This document shows positions 33,108-44,290 of a stretch of 64,000 bases of DNA, in pieces. Each line of letters begins with the position of its first letter. Within the stretch, counting starts at the first letter, position 1. A program made the position numbers and the translations under genes. This DNA is from Lunularia cruciata. Taxonomy: Eukaryota; Streptophyta; Marchantiopsida; Lunulariales; Lunulariaceae. The stretch is taken from the NCBI GenBank assembly GCA_948567375.1, contig OX419758.1:21519001-21583000 (forward strand), read 5' to 3'. Below the pieces are notes generated by a model. It saw nothing but the letters and a program-made list of their open reading frames with translations, ran no database searches and was not told where the DNA came from.

Positions 33108-34500
33108 AATATTTCTGTTGACAGGTATATATACATTCCGAAAAAATCAAATAAATTAACTACATATAACTTTTTACGTGAAAACTCACTCTATTACCGT
33201 TCTGGTTGGTTGTACTTCTTGCACATGAGAACCGAGCTATTCTATGACGAATGAATGAGGTCAAAATTCACTCATCTGACTTTACGATAAGAAGTAAAAT
33301 ATACCAATTGAGTTCTCTCGGTGTTCAAATTTATGTAACTCACATCTCTATATCATGTGCTCCTTAATGAAAAAATAATTCATGTCCATGCTTTATATCC
33401 AAACTCAATTGGGTGAAAAGGAACATTCCCTTCCAGTTAGGTTTAAAAGTAGTAAGGGATTGTTTACCATGTACAACACTTTTATATCTTGCTCACTTTA
33501 GCAATTGCTGACGCTGCCCAGTAATTCGTCAAATTAGAAACAACTCTAGAATGACTAAGGGATTAGTGTGAAGATGCAACTCAAGTTAGGTAGCTAAGGG
33601 ACACCTCTTAATTTAGCTCGAGTTCTTTCTTGAACATGTTCAAAGTGTTCTTATCTTGGATAAGTCATTTACTCAGGTGACCTCATCATCACTCTCCTGA
33701 GATGAGAATCACAATATTATATTTCATCCATACACACCTATACATTACGTTGTGGTTCTCGGATATCTAGTATACTCAATTTTTTTCCTTACAGTTACAT
33801 ATCACATTAGCACTTGTACCCTCATAACTATAGGCCTAAATATCATAAATTATGAACTAACAGTAGCACGTATACAATGAAACCTTTTATCAAAAGTCTG
33901 CTAATAAACTATTTTATTAAAGACATAATCAGACAAGGTCTGATTGTATTAAGGTCATGCTATTTATCTAAATATAATATTATCTAATAAATTATTTGAT
34001 ATATAATATAATTCAATTTTAATTCAATTATATCCGGTATTTTACCTTCAAGTTCTATATTAATTAAATTTTATTTATAAATTTATATATCTAAAAATAT
34101 AAGATGTTAATTTTTTGGTAAAAAAGGTCAATATTTTATTTTATTTTATACAATACATATTTATATAAATTTTTAAATAAAAAGATTAAAAATTACTAGC
34201 TTGACAGGTATTTATAAATATTCAGAATAGTTTTTGAATGGACGGAACAGAAGATGTAAATAATAGCAAGAGAAAACATAACAATTTACTGGTATACTTA
34301 AACGTTGTATCCCCCTATTCTAGACTAGAACTTCTTCATTGACGGGTGTAGCATTGTCCAGATGCATAGTTGATATTGTACCTTAGTTTTACTCTTCTAC
34401 CTTTCTTCAATTTTGAAGGTCGTACCTCAAAAATGACGTTTCATACATGTCTTCTTCTCCAATCGGTTGATTATCTTGTCCCACGCCAATAGGAAATGTC
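31490..34500 (+). repeat. Repeat Z, copy 2 (non-coding)
   Basis: Collinear with 21880-25000, beginning TGTGTACTTACTTAGCTTGAATGC near 31525 (TGTGCACTTACTGCGCTTGAATG at 21884). It has a (TA)n of about 60-70 bp at 33040-33104, where copy 1 has only about 10 bp at 23398. No coding signal; the apparent reading frame across the TA run is spurious. Confidence 0.65.
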
Positions 34501-34991
34501 AAATAATATATATACGCCAACCTGAATATGAAGGATGTCTATGTTCATAGTATAATTTTTGTTTCAAGATGAATATTTCAATCTATACACATGACGTAAA
34601 ATTTCTAATTTACTATAAATTAAATCATATTAATTTTATTCCTGTATTATTACTCTATGAAAGTAGGAAGGATGTTTATATAAGTTATTTCAGAATATAA
34701 CGAGCACTTGTCATGTGTAGATGTAATCACATGAGACAAGTCCTATATGAACGGAAATACTACATGGTTATGATAATATTTAATCCGGTGACATATTATG
34801 TCCGACCACATCATAGATATGAAGTTTCAAAGCAATGAAGGTAAACAGCTTAGCACATTCGCATTATTTGTCCTTAGTGAAATAACGTCCTAAGCACAAA
34901 TTTTCTATTCCACTCTTCAGGATGGGTTCAATACTAACAATGTGCCTCAATGATATCCCTGACCAAGTGTTGCTGATTGTTTTTACCCATA

Positions 34992-35290
34992 AATCCCAAT
35001 ATATAAATTAGTACTTTGAAAAAAAGGGGGATAAGAGTACAAGGCACAAACAAGTGCAACATGACAAAAGAGCACAAAGCCCAAGAATCAAAAATATCAA
35101 ACCCAAAGACACAAACAAGTAAGGTCGTAGAGACCCGAGTGAATCCCAATATATAAGATAGTACCCCGGAAGAAAGGAGATAAAAGTACAAGGAAGAAAC
35201 AAGTGCAACAGAACTGAAGAGCACAAAGCACAAGAGTCAAAAAATACCAAGCCCAAAGACACAAATAAGTACCGTCCACAAGGGACATGA
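34992..35290 (+). repeat. ~150-bp tandem duplication
   Basis: Two units starting AATCCCAATATATAA at 34992 and 35142. Both contain GATAA.AGTACAAGG, ACAAGTGCAAC and AAAGACACAAA.AAGTA. Moderately diverged. No gene; leucine-rich minus frames are an effect of purine-rich plus-strand sequence. Confidence 0.8.
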
Positions 35291-35299
35291 GTGGCAAAG

Positions 35300-35750
35300 C
35301 GTTGTTGTCATTTACTTGAATAAAGTGCTTATGTATATAGAGTGTATATAGATACAAACGTTATGCTCCCCTAAGGCTACTATGGTAATTTTTGTATGGG
35401 GTCCTTAGCATTACACTAGCTATTGCAATACAAGTCTCATTTGTACTTATTAGTATGATATTGTTGAACCACCACCACCTTAAAACTTGATCACCTTCTC
35501 GGTTGGTGGGAGGAAAGGGGAACGCATGAGTTCATAATTCACTCACAATTATGATAGATGATATATAGGAAGCAAGTAAATGAATGGTGGTTTGATATCA
35601 AATATTGTTTTTGCTCGTGTGTACTTCCCTATGATAAGTTTCTCGGATTCTTTGTGACTAGTTGACATTTAGATTTGTCAATAAGTTTTGTTAATTACCA
35701 AATGACTTTGGATAATTCTGAACTTGCATAATTAAATAAGTATATTATTC
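35300..35750 (+). repeat. Repeat W, alpha segment (copy 0)
   Basis: Similar to 45480-45880 (ACCACCA.CACCTT.AACTTGA.CA, AGTTCATAATTCACTCAC, TTTGATATCAA.TATTGTT, GACATTTAGATTTGTCA). It ends at TTACCAAATGACTTTGGATAATTCTGAAC, next to the 5' edge of RLE-1 copy M. Non-coding. Confidence 0.6.
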
Positions 35751-35754
35751 TCTT

Positions 35755-36070
35755 GAATATCATAGTCTAGTTTCATTCAAACTTAGTTTAAATATTATGG
35801 AGATATAAATTGAGAATTATTAGAATTTATAATATTTTAGGGTTTTGAGAGTTAGTATAACTCATGTGAGATTTGAATGGGTTGTGGCTTTGAAGATATG
35901 GGGAATTATATAGAGGAGCAGTATATGTTACTATCATTATTCTTGTGCTAGCTATGGCTTCTTTACTTGATGTGAGGTTGCTTTTTGAGGATACTCTATG
36001 TTAGATGTATCATCAACTCTTTACTTTGTAAAGGATAAATACTCATGTGAGAAAAATCCACAAGGATTTA
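35755..36070 (+). mobile_element. RLE-1 copy M, 5' part (interrupted)
   Basis: The plus-strand 5' leader and start of the RLE-1 frame: AGGGTT.TGAGAG near 35840, GATATGGGGA, TATGTTACTATCATTATTCTTG near 35925 and ATGGCTTCT at 35953, then the decayed zinc finger region ending CCACAAGGAT. It is cut at 36070 by the type I chromovirus and continues at 42420. The exact 5' end is unclear. Confidence 0.8.
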
Positions 36071-37249
36071 AACAATATGAAATTTAACAATAAAGTTAGT
36101 AGGGCTAACTAAGTAGAAAAAAAAATTAGCCTAGAATATTTTAGAAATATCTAGGAAGCTTCTTGAGAAGCTTCTCGACTAACTTATGTAATACCAATAA
36201 CTAGATAGATGATCTAGAGATGAAATTTGGTTTGGTAACATTGGAATAATGTTATACATGATGGACATAGTAGATAAGCTAGATGTATCACAAAAAGAGT
36301 ACTTCTACTAATAGGCCAAAAATCAAAACATGCTTGGAAACTTTAGAATCAATAGCTAGGCATATGATCTAGAGGTGAAACTTGGGGTGGTGACATTTGG
36401 AGGGATGTTACACAGGATAGAGAACGTAGATCAGATAGAGGTATCACCAAAAGAGCACTTCTACTAGTAGAGCAAAAGCTAAAAATAGCAAGAAAACTTT
36501 AAAGCCATTTTCAAAGGCCTAAACGGATGAATTAGGCCTCAAAAATGAAAAGATTACACCCCTACACTCCCTTGAAAGGCTTGCCTTGTCCCCCATGATT
36601 TGTCTTGCTGAGAGATTTCCAATGGTACCTTGCTCATGTGATTTTGAGCTTCCTACAAGAAGATTTCCTAAAGATTCCCTTTGGTCAAACCCATTTGACC
36701 AACTAGATAGGACAAGAACTGACGTGTCACCCATCCCAACAACTAATCCAAGGATGGAATTTGCTGACATGTCACCAATCGATGTATTTGATCCAAGGGT
36801 GGAGCTTCCTTTGAGGGGATCCTCTTTGCTATATAATAAAGATAAGGTGCTCCTTCTCTTTATTATAAGGGACACCGAGGGATTTAGTGTGAGATCTATG
36901 TTTTCTCTCTTGAAGAGTTCTCTTGTCCTTGGAGTATTATAACTTAGCTTGCACCCCAAGTAGGTAGCTTCTAGAAGGAAGCTTTTAGAAGTTTCCAACT
37001 AGCTTAGCTTGCACGCCAAATAAATGGCTTCTAGAAGGAAGCTTCTTGAGAAGCTTCCCAATTAACTTGTCTTGCACTCCAAGAAAGCGGCTCAAGGAAG
37101 CTTCTTGAGAGGCTTCTCAAGAGTCTTGTATGATCCTTATAAATACAAGAGCCAAAGCTCATGGTAGGCATTTGGATTTTTCCCTCATTCAAGTGTCACA
37201 ATGTGAGCTTCCATTCTCCTATTTCTCTCCTCCGTCTTGATCTTTTACA
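36071..37249 (+). repeat. Type I gypsy 5' LTR, interrupted by a solo LTR
   Basis: Type I LTR in two parts, 36071-36186 and 36947-37249 (about 419 bp of its own). It starts TTAAACAATATG (TG lost) and ends TTTTACA next to the primer site. The outer target duplication of the whole element is AGGAT (36066-36070) and AGGAC (42420-42424). A CTTATAAATAC TATA box lies near 37136. Confidence 0.85.
36187..36941 (+). mobile_element. Type II solo LTR nested in a type I LTR
   Basis: A 755-bp TGTAATACC...GGAGTATTATA unit flanked by the perfect 5-bp duplication ACTTA (36182-36186 and 36942-36946). No internal sequence remains, so it is a solo LTR left by recombination between the LTRs of a complete type II element. 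It includes a TATA-like CTATATAATAAAG near 36829. Confidence 0.92.
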
Positions 37250-37250
37250 T

Positions 37251-37262
37251 TGGTATCAGAGC
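37251..37262 (+). other. Primer-binding site (initiator Met tRNA type), type I element
   Basis: TGGTATCAGAGC directly after the 5' LTR, one base inside its edge. It is intact even though the element's genes are broken. Confidence 0.92.
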
Positions 37263-37275
37263 AAGAATAGGATGG

Positions 37276-38430
37276 ATGGAATTTATGGACCACCAAATTC
37301 ACTTCCATCAAACCATTGGGATTTTTGTGTCTAGGTATTACCCAAGCATTGTTTCACACAATTCATCACTTCATGCTTTGGACAGGATTTTATACATATG
37401 ATCACCTTGTTTGAGGAACCCTTGGTGCTCCCAATTGTAACATGTGGAGAACGATGGATATGTTGTATCTATATGTTAATAAATTAAATAAATTGGAGAT
37501 ATTGTGATAGAGTAGAAGCCATGGTGGTGATGCCTAAATTCATCCTTGCTATGCAACAACAAATCAAGCACCTTACTCAATTGTTGGATGAACGAGACCG
37601 TCATAGACAAGAGCACCAAGGTAGAAATAGCACCAATACAAGAAGGAGAAAAGCAAACCCAGTTTCCAAAGCCTAAGGTATTTGAAGGTAAGAACCTTTT
37701 GGGTGTAGTAACATTTTTTTTGTTTGATTGTAAACATCACTTTGAAGCAAGAAACCTTCAAGATGAACCTTCAAATTTTATTGGCCTTAAGCCAATTGGA
37801 TGGAATGGCTAAATTATGGTGGCAATTTAGATTGGAACAAGCTTAGCGGCAATTTTTCACGCCAATCTTGACATGGGAAGAATTCAAGAGTGCAATAATT
37901 GGGCAACTCCAAGCTATAAATGCCATATTGGCCGCACAAAATAAGTTGGTAGAATTGAAGCAAATTGGCTTGGTAAGAAGCTATATCACTCAATTCTAGA
38001 ACACCATTATGCAAATTTTAGATATACTAGATGGATAAGCTCTAGATCACTTTGTGAGAGGTTTGAAGTCTCGCTCCAGACTAGAAGTGATTATGCATGA
38101 GCCCAAAGACTTGGAGGAAGCAATGCAGTTGGTTGAATGCTTTGATTCCTTGGTTACGACAACTTTGTCTTGACCTTAGCCTTCCCCAAACCCACCCACA
38201 CACTATACATGGGTGGAGGAGCCAATCCCAATGGAGATCAATGCTATCTAGCAAAGACCACTTGGCACAATAGATCATGAAAGATTATGACAAAATGGTG
38301 GATATTTCTATTGTTGCCAAATTGGACACCGCATTGCAGAGTGTCCACTCAAGAATGAGCGACCTTGACAAGTAGACCAAATAGAAATTATGGAGTGGAA
38401 TGATCAGGGAAAAAAGGAATACCAATAAGA
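37276..38430 (+). pseudogene. Type I chromovirus gag
   Basis: Gag in several frames. FPKPKVFEGKNLLGVVTFFLF...HHFEARNLQDEPSNFI (about 37657-37785) is the capsid start. LDHFVRGLKSRSRLEVIMHEPKDLEEAMQL lies at about 38047-38136. The nucleocapsid knuckle at about 38305-38352 reads GYFYCCQIGHRIAECP; the first Cys of C-x2-C-x4-H-x4-C is Tyr (TAT for TGT). Several stops of the CAG/CAA-to-TAG/TAA kind are present. A truncated relative is at 27060-27810. Confidence 0.75.
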
Positions 38431-38454
38431 GATTTCAAGCCACCTATTGGGAGC

Positions 38455-38844
38455 TTGATTAGTTCCAATGGGATTGAAGGCTCGACCTATGCAACTTTGC
38501 TTCACTTGCAAGGTACAATATCTAATTGGGGTTGTAGGATTTTGATTGATTCTAAAATTTCAAAGAATTGCACATCTATGCAAGTAGTAAAGGAATTGGG
38601 TATATTTATCAAGCCAATATTTGGAAGTAGATTGATGATGGCGGATGATAGAAAGGGTTCTACATTCCGTACCTTGCATCTTGTTACCTTCAAGATTGGG
38701 AAGGAGTATTTGGAGTGTATAAGGTTTGTAGTGGCACCTCTATACTATGATGTCATTCTAGGACTACCTTGGCTTGAACATCATAAGGTTCAATTTGATT
38801 GGAAACGACAAATTCAAGTACAACACCAAGGTAGGAAATTTTGA
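38455..38844 (+). pseudogene. Type I chromovirus retropepsin-like protease
   Basis: 130 codons open. RILIDSKISKNCTSMQVVKEL carries the active-site block, in which the expected Asp-Ser/Thr-Gly is Asp-Ser-Lys. PLYYDVILGLPWLEHHKVQFDW is the conserved C-terminal block of gypsy proteases. It lies between gag and reverse transcriptase. The Gly-to-Lys change should abolish catalysis, although the frame is otherwise open. Confidence 0.8.
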
Positions 38845-38894
38845 TTAGGTTGTCTAGCACTTTTGAGTAAGAACTTAAGAATAATCAGTCCCAA

Positions 38895-39075
38895 GATGGG
38901 AAGTTTGTCAAGAAGGTAGCCATAGAGCAAACCTTGAAGGGAGATGAGTCCCAAGATGGGAAGTTTGCCAAGAAAGTAGCCATGGAGCAAGCTTTGAAGA
39001 GAGATGAGTCCCTAGATGGGAATTTTGTTAGTGAAGCAACCATAGAGCAAGCTTTGGAGGAAGATAAGTTTATTT
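38895..39075 (+). repeat. 60-bp tandem repeat in the protease-RT linker
   Basis: Three 60-bp units (CCCAAGATGGGAAGTTTG.CAAGAA.GTAGCCAT.GAGCAA...TTGAAG.GAGATGAGT) at about 38889-39065. They would encode repeats of SQDGKFAKKVAMEQALKRDE. I do not see the repeat in the type II element. Confidence 0.8.
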
Positions 39076-39159
39076 TCACGGTGTGGATCAAACTGATTGC
39101 ACAAGGATAATCTGAGGAGGGTCAAGAGCCTCATCAAGCAATGATTGATCAGATAATTC

Positions 39160-39990
39160 AGGAGTTGTGGACATGTTTCTGGATGATCTGCCAAAGGGAT
39201 TACCCTCTAATCGTGGTATGCCCTTCAAGATTGAGTTATTGCAAGGGAGTACTCCAGTGAGTAGACCAATTTATCGGCTCTCACCAAAGGAGTTGGAGGA
39301 GTTGCAAACAACACTCATAAAGTTGTTGGAGAAGGATTTCATACAACATAGTACCTCTCCTTGGGGAGCACCGATACTATTTGATCCGATGGAGGACTTT
39401 GTTTTTGTATTGTTTATCATGGGCTCAATAAGCAAACAGTGAAGAATGCATATCTCCTTGTCTCGGATCAATGACTTGCTTGATCAATTGAGTGGATCAC
39501 AATACTTCTCCAAGTTGGATCTTTGTAGTGGCTATTAGCAAATCCCCATTGATAGGGAGGATGTGCCAAAGGTTGCCTTTCACACAAGGTATGGCCATTT
39601 TGAGTGGAGAGTTCTACCTTTTAGGTTCACTAATACTCCAACAGTCTTCATGGATCAGATGCATTGGGTGTTGGATGGACTATTGGATTGGTACATGGTG
39701 GTGTTCTAGAATGATATCTTAATTTATAATAAGACATAGGTAGAAAACGTGAATCACGTATGAGAAGTCCTAAGATGACTACAATAGTGGAAATTTTACT
39801 ACAAGAAGTCAATGTGTACCTCTTGGTAGAAGGAAGTTATCTTCTTGGGTCACAAGATCTCATAAGAGGGGATCAAGATGGAAAAGGAGAAATCAAGACC
39901 ATTACTGATTGGCCTACTCCAAAGGATGCTATAGAAGTATGGGCATTTAATGGATTGGCCAATTTTTATTGACGGTTCATCCACTATTAT
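39160..39990 (+). pseudogene. Type I chromovirus reverse transcriptase
   Basis: Begins FLDDLPKGLPSNRGMPFKIEL and PIYRLSPKELEELQTTLIKLLEKDFIQHSTSPWGAP (39167-39370), typical gypsy RT. A frame change follows, then LDQLSGSQYFSKLDLCSGY and GHFEWRVLPFRFTNTPTVFM (about 39480-39660). The catalytic box reads VVF-stop-NDILIY near 39703-39730, so one catalytic Asp is Asn and a stop codon is present: dead enzyme. The connection domain follows, then RNase H at about 40140. Confidence 0.85.
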
Positions 39991-40134
39991 GCTCATGTGG
40001 CTACACTATTGACTGACCTCTAGGGGAAGAACTCAAGCTTTCAATAGACCACCAAGCACAAAGAAGCATTCCAGAAGTTGAAACATATGGTGTCTTCAAG
40101 ATCCATTCTTCGGCCATATGATCTTTAACTACCT

Positions 40135-40425
40135 TGTGTAGTTGATTTTGATGCTTCTAACTTTGCAATTGGAGCCATGTTGCAGCAAGAATTTCCAAAT
40201 GGACTGCATCCCATTGCCTTTGTGTCTCACCGACTAAATGCAGCAAAAAGAAATTACTTTACTCAAGATCATGAACAACTTGCAATGGTATATGCCACCA
40301 AGGTATGGAAGCATTACCTCTTGGGAAAGCAAGTGATCATGTGAACTGATAACAAACCATTATTGCAGACCTTACACTTGGAACACATGAAGAGTCAACA
40401 TCATCAATGGGAGGAGCAACTCTAG
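40135..40425 (+). pseudogene. Type I chromovirus RNase H
   Basis: VDFDASNFAIGAMLQQ, PIAFVSHRLNAAKRNYFTQDHEQLAMVYATKVWKHYL and TDNKPLLQTL give the gypsy RNase H order. In-frame TGA (before TDNKP) and TAG (after WEEQL) break it. Confidence 0.85.
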
Positions 40426-41430
40426 TTGTTTGATATCAAACTTGAGTACAAACCAAGTTGGTTCAATGTCATCCTTGATGCCCTACCACAACATCCTTAT
40501 TTGAAGTCTCTTCCTCTCATCACGGTGGCAATTACGATGGTGTCAATTGACTCCAAGGTCCAACACAAGTTTTGGTCAACTCTACAACAAGATCCCTTCT
40601 TCCAGATGGTACATGGTCATCTTGCAGCATGTGACAAGGAGTACAACACCTTCTCCAAGGAAGGCCTTCTATTCCATGAAGACCGGATCTATGTTCCAGC
40701 CAAAGGTGATCTCCGACTTGTGCGCCTTCAAGAAGCCTATCATTTACCAGTTGCTGGTCACATGGGTAAGGACAAGACCTTGGGTACCCTCCAACACCAA
40801 TGGTGGTGGCCCAACATGGCACAAGATGTTTGAGAGTTTGTACGATCATGTGCAAGTTGTCAACACAATGAGGCCAGTAACCAAAAACCAAGTGGACTCC
40901 TTCAACCACTCCCGTTCCATCTACTCGTTGGGAACATGTGAGCTTAGATCTCATCATCTCCTTGCCCAAGACAAAGCAAGGACACACAACAATTGTGGTG
41001 TTTGTGGATAAGCTTAGCAAGCAAATCCATTTGGCACCAATAGTTGATACTGTGGATGCCCCAACCTTGGCACAGATCTACTTCAATAATGTATTCAAGC
41101 ATCATGGGATGCCGCATGTATTCATATCTGACCATGATCCTTGCTTCACTAGAAAGTGTTGGCAAGCACTCTACTAGATACTCGACACGAAGCTTGCTTT
41201 GTCCATAGCCTATCATCCTCAAACTGATGGACAAATTGAAAGTGCAAATGGCACCTTGGAAGATATGCTTTGTGCTTTTGTCAACATTCACCATACTAAT
41301 TGGGATGAATGTCTTGCAATTGTGGAGTTTGCATACAATAAATCTAAATAGGCATTCATTAGATTCTCTCCTTTCTTTCTCAATTTTGGCCAAGACCCAC
41401 TTGTTCTAGATTCCCTTCTTGCTTCTTCTC
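40426..41430 (+). pseudogene. Type I chromovirus integrase
   Basis: An open stretch of 135 codons (40426-40833) carries the HHCC start (AGHMGKDKTLGTLQHQWWWPNM), then a TGA, then CASCQHNEA. The core in another frame reads SLDLIISLPKTKQGHTTIVVFVDKLSKQIHLAP (40938 on), second Asp in ISDHDPCF, and a stop (TAG) at 41175. QTDGQIESANGTLEDM keeps the catalytic Glu (about 41220-41266). The three catalytic acids are present but separated by stops. The 1-1823 copies are of the same subfamily. Confidence 0.87.
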
Positions 41431-41559
41431 CATCTCATGTATTTCATACTTTTGCCTTCTTGACACCATCTCCCAATCCCTCCAACAAGCCAAATCTCAT
41501 CTCCTTGTTGCTTAGAATTGGTAGAAACAATATGCGGATCATCATCGTCATGATCTCAA

Positions 41560-42034
41560 CTTTCAAGTTGGTGATAAGGTCGTGCTCTCATCCACTAATC
41601 TCCCCTTCCCACTTGATACCCAAGTTCACAAACTTATCCCTAATTGGATAGGACCCTTTGATGTCACCCAAATTGTCTCTCCTGTTGCTTATCGACTTGC
41701 CTTGCCTTGTCACATGCGTACCCATCCTGTCTTTCATGTTTCCAAGTTGAAACCTTTGTTCCTAATACATCTTCTTTTTCCTCTTGAGCCCAACCTCTCC
41801 CTCCTCATGTCCCTCTCAATGATCACAAGGAGTACAAAGTTGATTGTATCCTTGCATGTCGTCACATTCAACAAGCCCATCGATAACATACGGAGTACAA
41901 GGTCCTTTGAAAGGGTATCCCCTTCATGATGCCACATGGGAACCTCTTTCTTATCTCCAGAATGCATGATTGGCCATCTAGGAGTTCAAAGCTTCATTAG
42001 CAATGAGAACATCACCAACTAGCGGTGAGGAATA
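41560..42034 (+). pseudogene. Type I integrase C-terminus and chromodomain
   Basis: PNWIGPFDVTQIVSPVAYRLALP...HPVFHVSKLKPL is the integrase C-terminal domain (41582-41760). In another frame, DHKEYKVDCILACRHIQQAHR...EYKVL is the start of a chromodomain (about 41815-41910), followed by a frameshift. A short purine-rich tract (GCGGTGAGGAATA) precedes the 3' LTR. Confidence 0.8.
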
Positions 42035-42419
42035 AGTAACAATATGTAATAGTAGGACTAACGAAGTAGCAAATAAGACAAATTAGCCTAGAATATTCTA
42101 GAAGTATCTATGAAGCTTCCCAGCTAGCTTAGCTTGCACCCCAAGTAGGTAGCTTCTAGAAGCTTCTAACTAGCTTAGCTTGCACACCAAGTAAGCGACT
42201 TCTAGAAAGAAGCTTCTTGAGAAGTTTTCCAATTAACTTGGCTTGCACTCCAAGAAAGAGGTTCAAGGAAACTTCTTGAGAAGCTTCTCAAGAGCCTTGT
42301 ATGATCCCTATAAATACAAGAGCCGAAGCTCATGCTAGGCATTTTGATTTTCCCTCATTCAAGTGTCCCAATGTGAGCTTCTATTCTCCTATTTCTCTCC
42401 TCGGTCTTGATCTTTTACA
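42035..42419 (+). repeat. Type I gypsy 3' LTR
   Basis: Starts AGTAACAATATG (TG mutated) and ends TTTTACA, followed by the 5-bp target duplication AGGAC. 385 bp. It holds TTCTAGAAGCTTC at 42154-42166 and TATAAATA at 42309-42316. Together with 36071-37249 it makes a complete LTR pair. Confidence 0.88.
42154..42316 (+). promoter_or_regulatory. Heat-shock-element-like motif and TATA box in the 3' LTR
   Basis: A perfect TTCnnGAAnnTTC at 42154-42166, GAAnnTTC-type pairs near 42207-42225 and 42279-42290, and TATAAATA at 42309-42316. Same arrangement as at 470-630 and 1968-2130. Function inferred from motif only. Confidence 0.45.
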
Positions 42420-44290
42420 AGGACTATGATTGGGCCACTTGGGATACTCATGTGAGGTGAGCAACCACATCTAGATTGTTGACACTTGTGAATACTCATG
42501 CTTTATCTATCTCTTTGTTGACCATCCTTGGGATACCAATTGAGTCGTGGGAGTGGTTAGGATTTAAGACGGGTTGTATTTTATGGTTATTTGAGTCTAG
42601 TTTTTCTTGTCCATGCCTATTCCATAAGCTTCACCAAACACTCTATGATGATGCTAGACATACCTGCTTTTTTACGACTAGATTGATTGGCTCATGATCT
42701 TGTGGATGAGTTAGTGTGGTTTTTATTCCTCTTTACTCTGGTGACTTTGTTATACTAAAAGGGAGGCATGTGGGGCAATGAGAGGTGGCTACAAGATTTT
42801 TCAAATTCCAAGTAGGGGATTGGGCTACCTGATAGGAGGTGTATGGGCTACACGTCACATGAAATAGGTTCAACCACAAGATACTATATATTTCACTTGA
42901 TTACAATGGTGTAGGTTATTGGGTCACGTGGAGAGTATAGAGCAATGCTAGCCTTACATCCTTTGTCTATGGCTAGTCCCACTGATGAGACAACCTATTA
43001 GAGGAGAGGTAGAACCATTAGAGACCTTAGACTATAAGCTTGACAAAATTTTATGTCTTGATAGATCTCTTTTTACACAAGCATTTTCCATTGTCTTGTG
43101 CTTTTACTCAATAGATTTTTCAAGGATGATATATGAGTATCCAAGAGATTACTTTCAACAAGATGATGCCTCTAGTGGTTTTATCAAGGTATTTTGAGTA
43201 GTTATAGCAATATCAAGGAGAGAGATTCCTACATCAATTAGTTAAGTGGCAAATGCTAATTGACTTCTCATGATGGATAAGGACATGGGGACATTCTACT
43301 GATTGCTATTAGGGAGGTCTTTTTGTGTCTTGTAAGCCATACAATTGTTCTTCAACATATTTCTTACTTCAAATAGTAGCTCAATCCATATCAGTTTGGA
43401 GTTGCTATGCCTAGAGGTTATGAGACTATATCTCCAAGCATAAGAGCACTCCTAGATATCCACCTAGCATGGGTTGTTCTATAGGTGTATATTGAGAATG
43501 CTTTTAATAATGTCTCACGTGCATCCATCTTTAGAGAGCTTAGAGAGGATGTAGATCCTTGCAGAGTCTTATTCCTTCCATGAGGTCTTTTTATAGCTCT
43601 CCTTCATCCCTTTATTACTAGGATGTGTTCTCACAAGAGGGAGTCATTGTCTTGGAGTCAGTCATTGGTACATGACAAGGCGATCCTTTATGGGGAATTT
43701 TATTTGCCAGGGCTCTTTACTTTAGAGTACTCTTATCTACTACTTTGACCATGCCAGGTTGTATTTTCCCTCCTCAGCAAATGATGCACACATTGTGTGT
43801 CATGTAAATCAGATTAGATACACCACTAACCACTTGACTACCAAGCTTCATCCAGTAGGCTTGAGAATCAAGACATCAAAGTGTAGAGCATGGTCTCTTC
43901 TATGTATTCCTCCTCACCTCTAGTTTCTAGAGGGGCTCATCACATCTACAAATGACTTATGTATTCTTGGAGTGCTTGTAGGATTTAAGGATTTTGTCAC
44001 ATCCTTCTTAGATGCAACTCTTATAGAGGATATACTTTGGATTCCCAAACTTAAATGCCCTTCAATTCTTGAAATAGCTTAGGAACAGGAAGGGTAAATC
44101 CCTCTATCCATGTGAGTAGAAGAAGAACTACATTCTCGGGACAACTTTGTGGGTCCGAAGGGCAGGGGACCGGGGACTGTCAGACAGGGCCCTTGAGGGT
44201 GGGCTGCTTCATGTGGATGACCTCTCCTTGTTAGGAGATCTGGAAATGCAATACTCCCTTCTAGTATTGTGCATAGACTGACACACCTTC
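42420..44290 (+). pseudogene. RLE-1 copy M, 3' continuation (reverse transcriptase, decayed)
   Basis: Resumes at AGGACTATGATTGGG (DYDWATWDTHVR, directly after the zinc finger in copy A) and runs through IPIESWEWLGFKTGCILWLFESSF, then MASPTDET, then LNPYQFGVAMPRG, then VYIENAFNNVSRASIFRELRE (motif A, with the catalytic Asp changed to Tyr). The Ala-Asp-Asp box (SANDAHIV-like) is decayed near 43778. It keeps frame across the point where copy A has its 5-bp deletion. Stop codons are very frequent. A ~170-bp GC-rich insert occupies about 44036-44207, and similarity ends near 44285, before the CCHC and nuclease parts. Confidence 0.88.
44036..44207 (+). other. GC-rich ~170-bp insert inside copy M
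   Basis: It splits GAGGATATACT from CTTCATGTGGATGACC, which are adjacent in copy A (EDVLHVDDLPLLGD). The right half is unusually GC-rich (GGGTCCGAAGGGCAGGGG, GTCAGACAGGGCCC). No coding or terminal repeats recognised; origin unknown. Confidence 0.6.

Noticed and set aside
33030-33254. Plus-strand frame with a long Tyr-Ile run
   Set aside because: It is the translation of a (TA)n microsatellite in repeat Z, not a gene.
34934-35357. Several Leu/Phe-rich minus-strand frames that look like membrane proteins
   Set aside because: They come from a purine-rich tandem duplication on the plus strand; the overlapping frames have no family motif.
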